From contig NZ_JALJRB010000021.1 of assembly GCF_022968795.1 (NCBI RefSeq), forward strand, positions 17,106-81,105: a stretch of DNA of 64,000 nucleotides, in the 5' to 3' direction. This document shows, in pieces, positions 44,236 through 51,754 of this stretch (position 1 is its first letter; every line of letters begins with the position of its first letter). The notes beneath the pieces are model-generated. The model had not been told where the DNA came from. It saw only the letters and a list, made by a program, of their open reading frames with translations, and made no database searches. Source of the stretch: Desulfatitalea alkaliphila (lineage in GTDB: Bacteria > Desulfobacterota > Desulfobacteria > Desulfobacterales > Desulfosarcinaceae). Position numbers and translations under genes: made by a program.

Positions 44236-45072
44236 TCAATGGGCGCCCCGCGGCGCGCCGATGGTGCCGGGCGCCTCGTTTTCCAGGTAATTGTCGCCGG
44301 CCCGCCGGACCCACTCGCGACTGGAAAGGTAGTAAACCTTGGGGTTGGTCCCAAGCCGTTCGAGCAGGCGAAAGGCGCGCGGATTGCGGGCCTTGTAATG
44401 GTTGTCGGGATCGGGCTGCACGATGCGATATACCTCATGGGCCGGGTCGTTCAGGTCACCGAAGACGATGGCGCCGGACGGGCAGGCCTGGGTGCAGGCC
44501 GTCTGATACTCCTCTTCCCGGATCGGCCGTTTGCCTTCCAGATAGGCCTTGTCCCGCGCCAGTTGGTAGCGGTGGAAACAGAAGCTGCACTTTTCCACCA
44601 CGCCGCGCATGCGCGGGGACACGTTGGGGCTGAGGGAACGCTCCATCCCCTCGGGCCAGATCGGATCCCACCAGTTGAAGTAGCGGGCATGGTAAGGGCA
44701 GGCCGCCATGCAGTAGCGACAGCCGAAACAACGGGTGTAGATCTGGCTGACGATGCCGGTGTACAAGCTGTAGTCGGTGGCCGTGGCCGGGCAGACCGAC
44801 ACGCACGGCGAATGGCCCTCGTGTTGACCGGCGCAGTGCTGGCAGGGACGGGGCACGTAGCACACCTCGGTGTCGGGGAACGGCTTGCCGTTGGTGATTT
44901 TGTAGACCCGCAGCCAGGTGATGCTCAGCAGCTTGTTGGTTTCGTCCTGTTTGAAGGACACGTTGTTCTCGGCAAAGCAGGCCACCATGCACGACCCGCA
45001 CCCGGTGCATTTGTCCAGGTCGATGGCCATGCCGTATCGTTTGGGCCGTTGTTGCGACTGCGTCTGTTTCAT
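44236..45072 (-). CDS. qrcC: QrcC, periplasmic iron-sulfur subunit
   Basis: A 278-residue ferredoxin-like protein with four cluster-binding Cys groups: CTGCGSCMVAC, CQHCAGQHEGHSPCVSVCP, CFGCRYCMAACP and CSFC with CTQACP. The layout matches DmsB/PsrB-type subunits and Qrc, where three [4Fe-4S] and one [3Fe-4S] cluster carry electrons between QrcB/QrcA and QrcD. There is no signal peptide of its own, consistent with co-export with the Tat-type QrcB. It lies 19 nt after qrcB. Confidence 0.93.
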   Translation of the reverse strand: MKQTQSQQRPKRYGMAIDLDKCTGCGSCMVACFAENNVSFKQDETNKLLSITWLRVYKITNGKPFPDTEVCYVPRPCQHCAGQHEGHSPCVSVCPATATDYSLYTGIVSQIYTRCFGCRYCMAACPYHARYFNWWDPIWPEGMERSLSPNVSPRMRGVVEKCSFCFHRYQLARDKAYLEGKRPIREEEYQTACTQACPSGAIVFGDLNDPAHEVYRIVQPDPDNHYKARNPRAFRLLERLGTNPKVYYLSSREWVRRAGDNYLENEAPGTIGAPRGAH

Positions 45073-45091
45073 CAGAACCTCATTTCAGCAA

Positions 45092-47392
45092 TTAGGCTTT
45101 GGTCAGCTTGGCCCGGATACCCCAAACCGCGTCCAGACCGGATGCCGGATCCTGCACCGAACCGATGAGTTGGTTGATATTCACCCCCTTGCCGGACAGA
45201 TAGGCGTCGTAGGCGGTGTGCCCCATACCACGCGGCAACGCCAGCAGCCCCGGCATGATCCCCTCGCTGAGGTGGATCCGCACCCGGGCTTGCCCCACGG
45301 GCGTGCTCAAAAGGGCGCCCTGCCCTTCCCGCAGTCCCGCCTGTGCGGCGGTGGTGGGGTTGATCTCCACGCAACCGTCCTGCTCTTTGAGGACCGTATC
45401 CTCGACGATCTTGACCATGAAGGGGGGATCACCGGCGTAGCCGCTGGCCGTGCGGATGGAGTCGAAGGGCACCAGGGTCAACGGGTGGCCCGCTTCGTCC
45501 GACAGGGTAGCGTTATCGGCCATGAGAACGGCGCTCAGATCGTCGTTGAGCAGGGCCAGCCGTCGCGCCTGCGCTGTGGCGGCGGCGGGTGCGGCAGGCG
45601 CATCGGCGGCGGCCGGTACCCCTTCCTCCGGACCGTTGTGGTTGGTGGTTTCAACCGCCGCGGCAGCGGCAACCGGGGCCGCGGCGACCGGTTTTTCGAT
45701 CCAGAAGCCCTTGCTGTCCATGGCGCTCCAGCGATGGGCCAGGGTGTCGCGCAGGCAGGTTTCGTAATCGCGCCAGGGGAATGCGGCGGCAACCGGCGCC
45801 GGCAACGCCTTGGCGATCCGTAAAATGGTGTCGCCGGGGTGTTGGGTTTTATAAAGCGGCGCGACCACCGGACGGCAGAGGCGGATCGTCGGCTTGGCGC
45901 CGCCCCGGGTGACCGGCACGTCTTCGTAGCGCTCGAGGTAAAGATGGCTGGGCAGAATCAAGTCGGACTGCATGGCCGTTTCGTCCATGAAAGAGGAGAA
46001 ACTGACCACGAAGGGGATTTTGCCCAAGGCGGCCTTGACTTTGTCGCTGTCGGGCAGGTTGTGGCAGGGGTTGGCTTCGGCCACCAGCAGGGCCTGCACC
46101 GCGTCGGGATCTTGATCGATACGCTCGATGAAACGGTGCATCAGGTGACGCACATGGGGAAAGCGGCTGCCACCGGCTTCATCGAGCCGTCCGGCGCCCA
46201 TGCCGGCGCTCGCCACGGCGTCGCTCGCCACGGCGGGCCACTGAATGTAACCGTTGGCGGCGGGGTGGATCTGCATGCCGCCCGGTTGATCGATATTGCC
46301 CACCAACGCGTTGAGGATCTGGACCGCCAGCGCCTCTTTGAGGCTGCCCGGCATCTCGCCCTTGCCCCGGCCGTGCAGGGCAACGGGCCGTCGGGCGTCG
46401 GCAAAGGCCAGGGCGGTGCGGGTGATGGTCTCGGCATCGATACCGGTGGTCTGGGCCACGTTGCGGGGCGCGTATTTGTCGCGCACCATGCGCGCGAAAC
46501 CGTCGAACCCGTCGATGCGGTCCATGGCGAAACGGGCATCGAAACGTCCCTGACCGATGATCACATGGGCCATGGCCAAGGCCAGGTCGGCTTCGCTGCC
46601 GGGCTGGGCGGCCAGCCAAGTGTCGGCCTTGGCTGCGGTGTTGGACAGCCGCGGCTCGATCTGCACCAGTGTGCCCTTGCGCTCGCGCATGCGGGTGACG
46701 GCCCGGATGGTTTGCACGGGCGCGCCATAGCCGTCCATCAAGGCGCAGCCGAAGCTGAGGATGAAATCGGTTTTGTCCAGATCGGCGACGGTGTAGGCAT
46801 CGGTGCCGGTGGTCAGCCGCAATGCGGCTTCAGCGGAATCGTCGGCCGAGGGCATGCGCAGGAAGTTGGGGGAGCCGTAGGCGGTCAGCAACCGTTGCAG
46901 CAGCTGCGCCACGGTGCCTTGATCGGTGGGCGCGATGGCCGCCAGGGCTTGGGGGGTGCCCTTTGCGCGTATCTCCGCCAATTTGGTGACCACCGCGTCG
47001 ATGGCCTGCGCCCAGGTGAGGGTGCGCCAATGGCCGGCGCCGCGATCACCGACCCGCTGCAGGGGCGCCTGGATGCGGGTGGGGCCGTAGAGCAGTTGCA
47101 GACCCGAGAGGCCCAAAGGGCAGATACCGCCGGCGGGTCCCTTCTCGCCGCGCCCCTCGATCTTCACCGCCCGGTTGTCCACTTTGCGCACCTGGATGGC
47201 GCAATGGCCGGGGCAGAGGGTGCAGGTGCTCGGCGTGTAGCTGTAGGCCCCGTCGGGCGGCACCGGGGTCCACGGCCAGTTCTGCGACCAAATGGCGATG
47301 TCATCGGTCAGTTTCCAGGGCAACGGGGAGAGCGCGGTGCCCGCGGCGCCGCCGATGACAAAGGATAAAAAGCATCTTCTGGACAGTTTCAT
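45092..47392 (-). CDS. qrcB: QrcB, molybdopterin-oxidoreductase-like subunit
   Basis: A 766-residue protein with a Tat signal (KLSRRCFLSFVIGGAAG). The CTLCPGHC then GGICPLG cysteines bind one [4Fe-4S] cluster. The molybdopterin oxidoreductase fold follows, with a C-terminal molydopterin-dinucleotide-binding-type domain (about 640-760). In characterised Qrc this subunit is an evolutionary relative of formate dehydrogenase that has lost the metal cofactor. An Ala/Pro-rich insertion of about 50 residues lies near 540-590. I start at 47392 (GAGGT upstream), which places the twin Arg correctly. Confidence 0.93.
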   Translation of the reverse strand: MKLSRRCFLSFVIGGAAGTALSPLPWKLTDDIAIWSQNWPWTPVPPDGAYSYTPSTCTLCPGHCAIQVRKVDNRAVKIEGRGEKGPAGGICPLGLSGLQLLYGPTRIQAPLQRVGDRGAGHWRTLTWAQAIDAVVTKLAEIRAKGTPQALAAIAPTDQGTVAQLLQRLLTAYGSPNFLRMPSADDSAEAALRLTTGTDAYTVADLDKTDFILSFGCALMDGYGAPVQTIRAVTRMRERKGTLVQIEPRLSNTAAKADTWLAAQPGSEADLALAMAHVIIGQGRFDARFAMDRIDGFDGFARMVRDKYAPRNVAQTTGIDAETITRTALAFADARRPVALHGRGKGEMPGSLKEALAVQILNALVGNIDQPGGMQIHPAANGYIQWPAVASDAVASAGMGAGRLDEAGGSRFPHVRHLMHRFIERIDQDPDAVQALLVAEANPCHNLPDSDKVKAALGKIPFVVSFSSFMDETAMQSDLILPSHLYLERYEDVPVTRGGAKPTIRLCRPVVAPLYKTQHPGDTILRIAKALPAPVAAAFPWRDYETCLRDTLAHRWSAMDSKGFWIEKPVAAAPVAAAAAVETTNHNGPEEGVPAAADAPAAPAAATAQARRLALLNDDLSAVLMADNATLSDEAGHPLTLVPFDSIRTASGYAGDPPFMVKIVEDTVLKEQDGCVEINPTTAAQAGLREGQGALLSTPVGQARVRIHLSEGIMPGLLALPRGMGHTAYDAYLSGKGVNINQLIGSVQDPASGLDAVWGIRAKLTKA

Positions 47393-47485
47393 AGATTTAC
47401 CTCGGCCTGTGTCGCTCATCGCTGGTGGAAAAAGGTTACCGGGATATTTTCACAGCATCCCGCCCTGTCGTGCCCGGGTGTAAAC

Positions 47486-48181
47486 TTACTTGTGGCACAC
47501 AAAGCAGGCGTCGCGACGGGTTTGCTCACTCGAATCATGAATATCGGCGTATTGCGCGTGACACTTGGCGCAGTCGCTCATTTTCATGCGATCCCAGCTG
47601 TTGACCTTCAAGCCGGAAATCTTGCGCCCCCAGATGTCCCTGCTGTAGCCGGTGAGGCGATTCTCTTCATAGGGCCGCAGGGATTCGGAGGTGCCGGTGT
47701 TGCCGTGGCAGGTCACGCAATCCATTCGGGCGCCTTCCACATGGGCCGCATGGGAAAAGAAAACGCAATCCGGCTGGCGGGCATATACAAGCCAAGGCAC
47801 TTCGCGGTCCTTGGCGACGTACTCCTCGAAAAAGATCTTCTCGTTCTCGCTCAGGCCCAGCCGCTGATCGTGGCAGGAGATGCACTGGGCCAGTTTGGGG
47901 GAGCCGGAAAAAGTGCCGTCCTCACGGAAGAAGTGGCAACTCTGGCACCCCTGGTCCACCAGTTCCATGTGCAGGCGGTGGTTGAAATCGATGGGTTGGT
48001 TTTTTTGACTGTAGAGCAGTTGGGGAAAAATCAGCCATCCCAGGATCATGCTCGCAGCCATCCCCAGGATGAAAAAGAGGAGAATGTGGGGGATGGTGTG
48101 GGTTGTCGCGCTGGGCGAAGGGAGGTGGGCATCGCTGTCGGCACCGTTGGTTTTGGGATCGTCATTGCTGCTCATGGACAC
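47486..48181 (-). CDS. qrcA: QrcA, multiheme cytochrome c subunit
   Basis: A 231-residue membrane-anchored cytochrome: one N-terminal helix (about 30-52, ILLFFILGMAASMILGWLIF) and five CxxCH heme sites (CQSCH, CISCH, CVTCH, CAKCH, CFVCH). A DCVFFSHAAH segment carries axial His residues and an extra Cys. QrcA of Desulfovibrio is described as hexaheme, so a sixth heme here would need a non-standard site. It is the first gene of the operon and receives electrons from cytochrome c3 in the periplasm. Confidence 0.92.
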   Translation of the reverse strand: MSMSSNDDPKTNGADSDAHLPSPSATTHTIPHILLFFILGMAASMILGWLIFPQLLYSQKNQPIDFNHRLHMELVDQGCQSCHFFREDGTFSGSPKLAQCISCHDQRLGLSENEKIFFEEYVAKDREVPWLVYARQPDCVFFSHAAHVEGARMDCVTCHGNTGTSESLRPYEENRLTGYSRDIWGRKISGLKVNSWDRMKMSDCAKCHAQYADIHDSSEQTRRDACFVCHK

Positions 48182-48392
48182 TCCGTCATGTTGTTGGAAA
48201 TCCGAGTCACGCTTTTATTGCACCCATGGACAGGGGTTGCCCGTACCGCGGCGTACCTGCCATATGCAAAACGGGCCATTGCCCGATCGATGCTTGATTA
48301 TTTATGAGATCATCCAATGCTTTGCGGCGTTTGTGCCAAGGCGCCACGAAAGGCCTTTTACTATCCAGACCGCCTCGATTTGTCAAGTCTAA

Positions 48393-49235
48393 TCATGCAT
48401 AGCTGTGCAATCCCGACAACAGGAAGTTGACCCCGAAATAGGTGAACAGCACCGCCGCGAAGCCGATGATGGAGAGCACGGCGATCCTTTTGCCGCGCCA
48501 GCCGCGCATCAAGCGAAAATGGAGCAAGGCGGCGTAGATAAACCAGGTGATCAGGGACCAGGTCTCCTTGGGGTCCCAGCTCCAATAGCGGGTCCAGGCC
48601 TGTTTGGCCCACACGGCGCCGGTGATGATGCCGACGGTCAGAAAAAGGAATCCGAACATCACCAGCTTATGGGTGATATCGTCCAGCACCAGGGCCGACG
48701 GCATCCGCAAGCCGCCGTTGGCGGCGGCACGTTTCTCGTCGCCGGCCTTGATCAGGTACATGACGCTGACGGCGAAGGCCACCGCGAAGGCCGCATAGCC
48801 GAGAAAGCAGGTGATCACGTGGGCGATCAACCAGTTGCTCTGAAGGGCGGGAATCAGCGGCTGGATCGATTTGTCCGGTGAAAGGGAAGCGTAGGCCATG
48901 GTCAAAAAGGCCAGCGGCACGGCGAAGGCGCCGATGGTCTTGTTGCGGTAACGGTATTCCACCCACAAGTAGATGACGCCGATGGTCCAACCGAAAAAGA
49001 CCAGCGATTCGTAAAGGTTGGACAAGGGCGCGTAGCCGTATCCCGTGTGCAATTGGTGGGATTCGTACCAGCGCAGGAGAATACCGAAGGTGTTGGCGAC
49101 CACGGCCAGAACGGTCACCCGGGTGGCCAGGCGGCCCGCCGTCGGTTTTTCGAAAATCCAGGCGAAAATGTATAACACCCCCGCCAACCCGTATATAAAG
49201 GTGGTGATGGAGAGAATCAGGGAGTTGTAGGCCAT
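48393..49235 (-). CDS. ccsA: Cytochrome c biogenesis protein CcsA/ResC (heme export and ligation)
   Basis: A 280-residue protein with eight predicted membrane helices and the Trp-rich heme-handling WWD motif WTRYWSWDPKETWSLITW. Conserved His residues flank it (for example HVITCFLGY and LLHFRLMRGW). With ResB it forms the system II cytochrome c synthase attaching heme to CxxCH sites such as those of QrcA. It lies 113 nt after resB. Confidence 0.94.
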   Translation of the reverse strand: MAYNSLILSITTFIYGLAGVLYIFAWIFEKPTAGRLATRVTVLAVVANTFGILLRWYESHQLHTGYGYAPLSNLYESLVFFGWTIGVIYLWVEYRYRNKTIGAFAVPLAFLTMAYASLSPDKSIQPLIPALQSNWLIAHVITCFLGYAAFAVAFAVSVMYLIKAGDEKRAAANGGLRMPSALVLDDITHKLVMFGFLFLTVGIITGAVWAKQAWTRYWSWDPKETWSLITWFIYAALLHFRLMRGWRGKRIAVLSIIGFAAVLFTYFGVNFLLSGLHSYA

Positions 49236-49348
49236 TGTGTGTCCTCGATTTTGTTATGTCTGCTGAAGCCGCGGGTCGTACCGCCGGCTGAGCGGTGCCG
49301 GTCCGGTTTTGCATCGGCACACCCGCGGTGATCGGGTTCTATTCTCTG

Positions 49349-50830
49349 TTACGATCGCCCCTGCCGGTCTTCGGCCAGGGCGGTCAATTTTTCGGTCATG
49401 CGTTCGACGACGACCTGCATGCCCGTTTTGTTCTTGTTGGCGGTGCCGGCAACCATCACCCGACTGCCGTCGCCGCGGGCGGTCACCTCCACCACCAACC
49501 GCTGGTGGGACATGAAAAAAGCGACCCAGCAACCGATAATCATCAATGTGAAACCGGTGTACACCACCGGCACACCGGGGTCGTAGGTGATCTGCAACCC
49601 GGTGTAGTAACGCTCCGCCGGGGCCGCATCGCCGGCGGCGCCGTCCACCACGCCGATGACCACATCCCCGCGCCGCATGGCGTCGAACCGGGGATAGTCC
49701 AGCGGAAGGGTCACGGTCCGGCTGGTGCCTTCGGCGGTGGTGAGGGTGCCGATGAAGGCGGGCCCCAAATCCATTCCCTGAAAGTCGGCGTCGGCCTCGA
49801 AGCGCTCCAGCACCAACCATCCCAGGTTTTCGGGGATCTCGATGGCCTGCCCCATGGCCACCGTACGGGTGTAGACCATGCCCGAGGCGGCACTGCGAAG
49901 GGTAACGGTCACCTCATCGGGCGCCTCGCGGGGCGCGGCGGCGGCAGGCGCCCGGCCGTCGGCGCGGCCATAGCTGGATTGGAAAATGCCGATGCGCTGA
50001 TGGTACAAGGGCTGATTGACCTCGATCTCCCTTTGCACCACTTCCTGTCCGCCTTCGATGATGGTGAGCCGGGAACGATACACTTTGGGACGGCGCGTGC
50101 CCTCGTAAAACTCAACGGTGAAAGCGTCGCAGCGAATGGTGAAGGGCAACCGCATCCGCTGACCGCTGCCGTGCAGTTGGATGGTATCGGCGCTTTCTCC
50201 CTCGGGCACGGCCACAAAACCTTCGAAGCCGAAGCGGGATCCGATCAGCCCGCCCAACAGCATCACCACCACGCTCAAGTGAACGGCATACACCCCCAGC
50301 CGGGTCCAGCGCCCCTTTTCCGCCGTTATGGCGTACCCGTTCTCCGTGGGCACCACCTTGCGATAGCGAAAGGACTTGCCCACCGCGCGCTCGAAAGGCG
50401 CCTGCAGCGCGGCGGGGCCCACCTTGAGATCCATTTCGTGGCGCTGTCGCCGGTTGCGAAAACCGTTCAGATCGAATTTGGGGTGTCGCACGAAGATGGT
50501 TTTCCAGGTGCTCTGCAGGCGGTCCACGGAGCAGATCACGATATTGATCACCAGCAAAAGCAACAGGGCCCGAAACCACCAGGACTGGTACATGCCGTCC
50601 AGGTCGAGTACCAGTACCAGTGTGGCCCAAAACGGGCCATAAATGCGCGCATACTCCTGGCCGGCCAAATTCTGGGGTACGACGGTGCCGATGATGGACA
50701 ACGCCGCCAGGCACAGCAGCAGCACCACGCTCAATTTGACGGAGGCCAGAAAACGCCACCAGAGGTCGATATATTCCGCCAAGCGCTCCGACGGACCCGG
50801 ACCGCTTGGCTGTTCCTTGTTTTCCTGCAT
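49349..50830 (-). CDS. resB: Cytochrome c biogenesis protein ResB
   Basis: A 493-residue membrane protein: three N-terminal helices (about 28-48, 77-97, 175-195), a large periplasmic domain (about 200-420) and a final helix (VVYTGFTLMIIGCWVAFFMS, about 430-450). RLGVYAVHLSVVVMLLGGLIG carries the conserved His next to the third helix. It partners CcsA in system II. I start at MQENKEQ (50830); no good ribosome site is visible, so the start is uncertain. Confidence 0.92.
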   Translation of the reverse strand: MQENKEQPSGPGPSERLAEYIDLWWRFLASVKLSVVLLLCLAALSIIGTVVPQNLAGQEYARIYGPFWATLVLVLDLDGMYQSWWFRALLLLLVINIVICSVDRLQSTWKTIFVRHPKFDLNGFRNRRQRHEMDLKVGPAALQAPFERAVGKSFRYRKVVPTENGYAITAEKGRWTRLGVYAVHLSVVVMLLGGLIGSRFGFEGFVAVPEGESADTIQLHGSGQRMRLPFTIRCDAFTVEFYEGTRRPKVYRSRLTIIEGGQEVVQREIEVNQPLYHQRIGIFQSSYGRADGRAPAAAAPREAPDEVTVTLRSAASGMVYTRTVAMGQAIEIPENLGWLVLERFEADADFQGMDLGPAFIGTLTTAEGTSRTVTLPLDYPRFDAMRRGDVVIGVVDGAAGDAAPAERYYTGLQITYDPGVPVVYTGFTLMIIGCWVAFFMSHQRLVVEVTARGDGSRVMVAGTANKNKTGMQVVVERMTEKLTALAEDRQGRS

Positions 50831-51086
50831 TATATAAAGATCCTCGCTATCAGGTGAATACCGGCGCGCTGCGCCGTTGAAGATCAAGGCATGGGGCGCA
50901 CACGAAAAGTCAGCCGTCATCCCCTGGGACTCAACCCGTTGTGTCCATCCATGGCGGCAAACACAACCAGGGGCGGCTGACTTTCAATACTCGGTCGGCC
51001 CTGCAATCCCGCATCGCTGGGATTTCATATCAGATCGTGCTATGGCTGGCAATTCGAAACGGAGGGAAACCCGGATAGGAGGCGCC

Positions 51087-51539
51087 ATGAAAACCAACGG
51101 CCTGTTTTTCGACGATTATCGGTTGGATCAAACCTTCACCACCGACCGCCGCACCATCACCGAAACCGACCATGTACAGTTCACCACGGCCTTCGGCTTC
51201 TTTGAACCGCTGTTCATGGACAAGGATTATGTGGCGACCCGCACCCCCTACGGCAAAAGGATCGTGCCCGGCGCACTGACCTTTTCCGTGGCCGAAGGGC
51301 TCACCATCCTGTCCGGCATGCTGCACGACACCGGCATGGCGCTGCTGGGGGTTGAAATGAACATCGTGCAACCGGTCTTCATCGGGGACACCCTGATGGT
51401 GGAGATCCAAGTGGTGGACAAGCGGGAATCCCGCAAACCGGACCGCGGCATCGTCACCTATCGCCATCGCGTCTGCAATCAAGATGGCGCCGAAGTGATG
51501 ACCTACACCGTCAAACGCATGATCCGCCGCACCCCCTGA
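51087..51539 (+). CDS. MaoC-family (R)-specific hydratase-like protein
   Basis: A 150-residue hotdog-fold protein, start at 51087 with AGGAGG 4 nt before. It has FTTAFGFFEPLFMDKDYV in the position of the Asp-x4-His hydratase helix, then GKRIVPGALTFSVAEGLTIL, a MaoC-type strand-helix unit. The canonical active-site DxxxxH is not plain, so activity is uncertain. It likely handles an acyl-CoA or acyl thioester. Divergent from resB and alone on its strand. Confidence 0.8.
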   Translation: MKTNGLFFDDYRLDQTFTTDRRTITETDHVQFTTAFGFFEPLFMDKDYVATRTPYGKRIVPGALTFSVAEGLTILSGMLHDTGMALLGVEMNIVQPVFIGDTLMVEIQVVDKRESRKPDRGIVTYRHRVCNQDGAEVMTYTVKRMIRRTP

Positions 51540-51624
51540 CGTGCGACGGCCGCGGCTCCGATCGGCTATCTGCTCAACAGGTCGGCGGGTGTACACTTGA
51601 CGCAACTTCGGTGCAAAACCTCCC

Positions 51625-51663
51625 GGCCTTCGGCCCCCGGCAAAAAGTTGCCCGTGCCACCCA
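51625..51663. repeat. Degenerate TGGCAAC-type palindrome
   Basis: The CCCGGCCTTCGGCCCCCGGCAA left half and TTGCCCGTGCCACC right half match the repeat at 29862-29900, including the TTGGCCTTCGGCC lead-in. Confidence 0.55.
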
Positions 51664-51700
51664 GGTAAAACTTAACACACTGTAATCGATAGAATTCCTC

Positions 51701-51752
51701 AACTTAAAACTTAACACTTAAAACTTAAAACTCTTTTTAACACTTAAAACTC
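51701..51752 (-). repeat. A/T-rich heptad block
   Basis: AACTTAA, AACTTAA, CACTTAA, AACTTAA units, period 7, preceded by GAATTC, ending 3 nt from the M16 peptidase stop codon. Confidence 0.85.
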
Positions 51753-51754
51753 TT

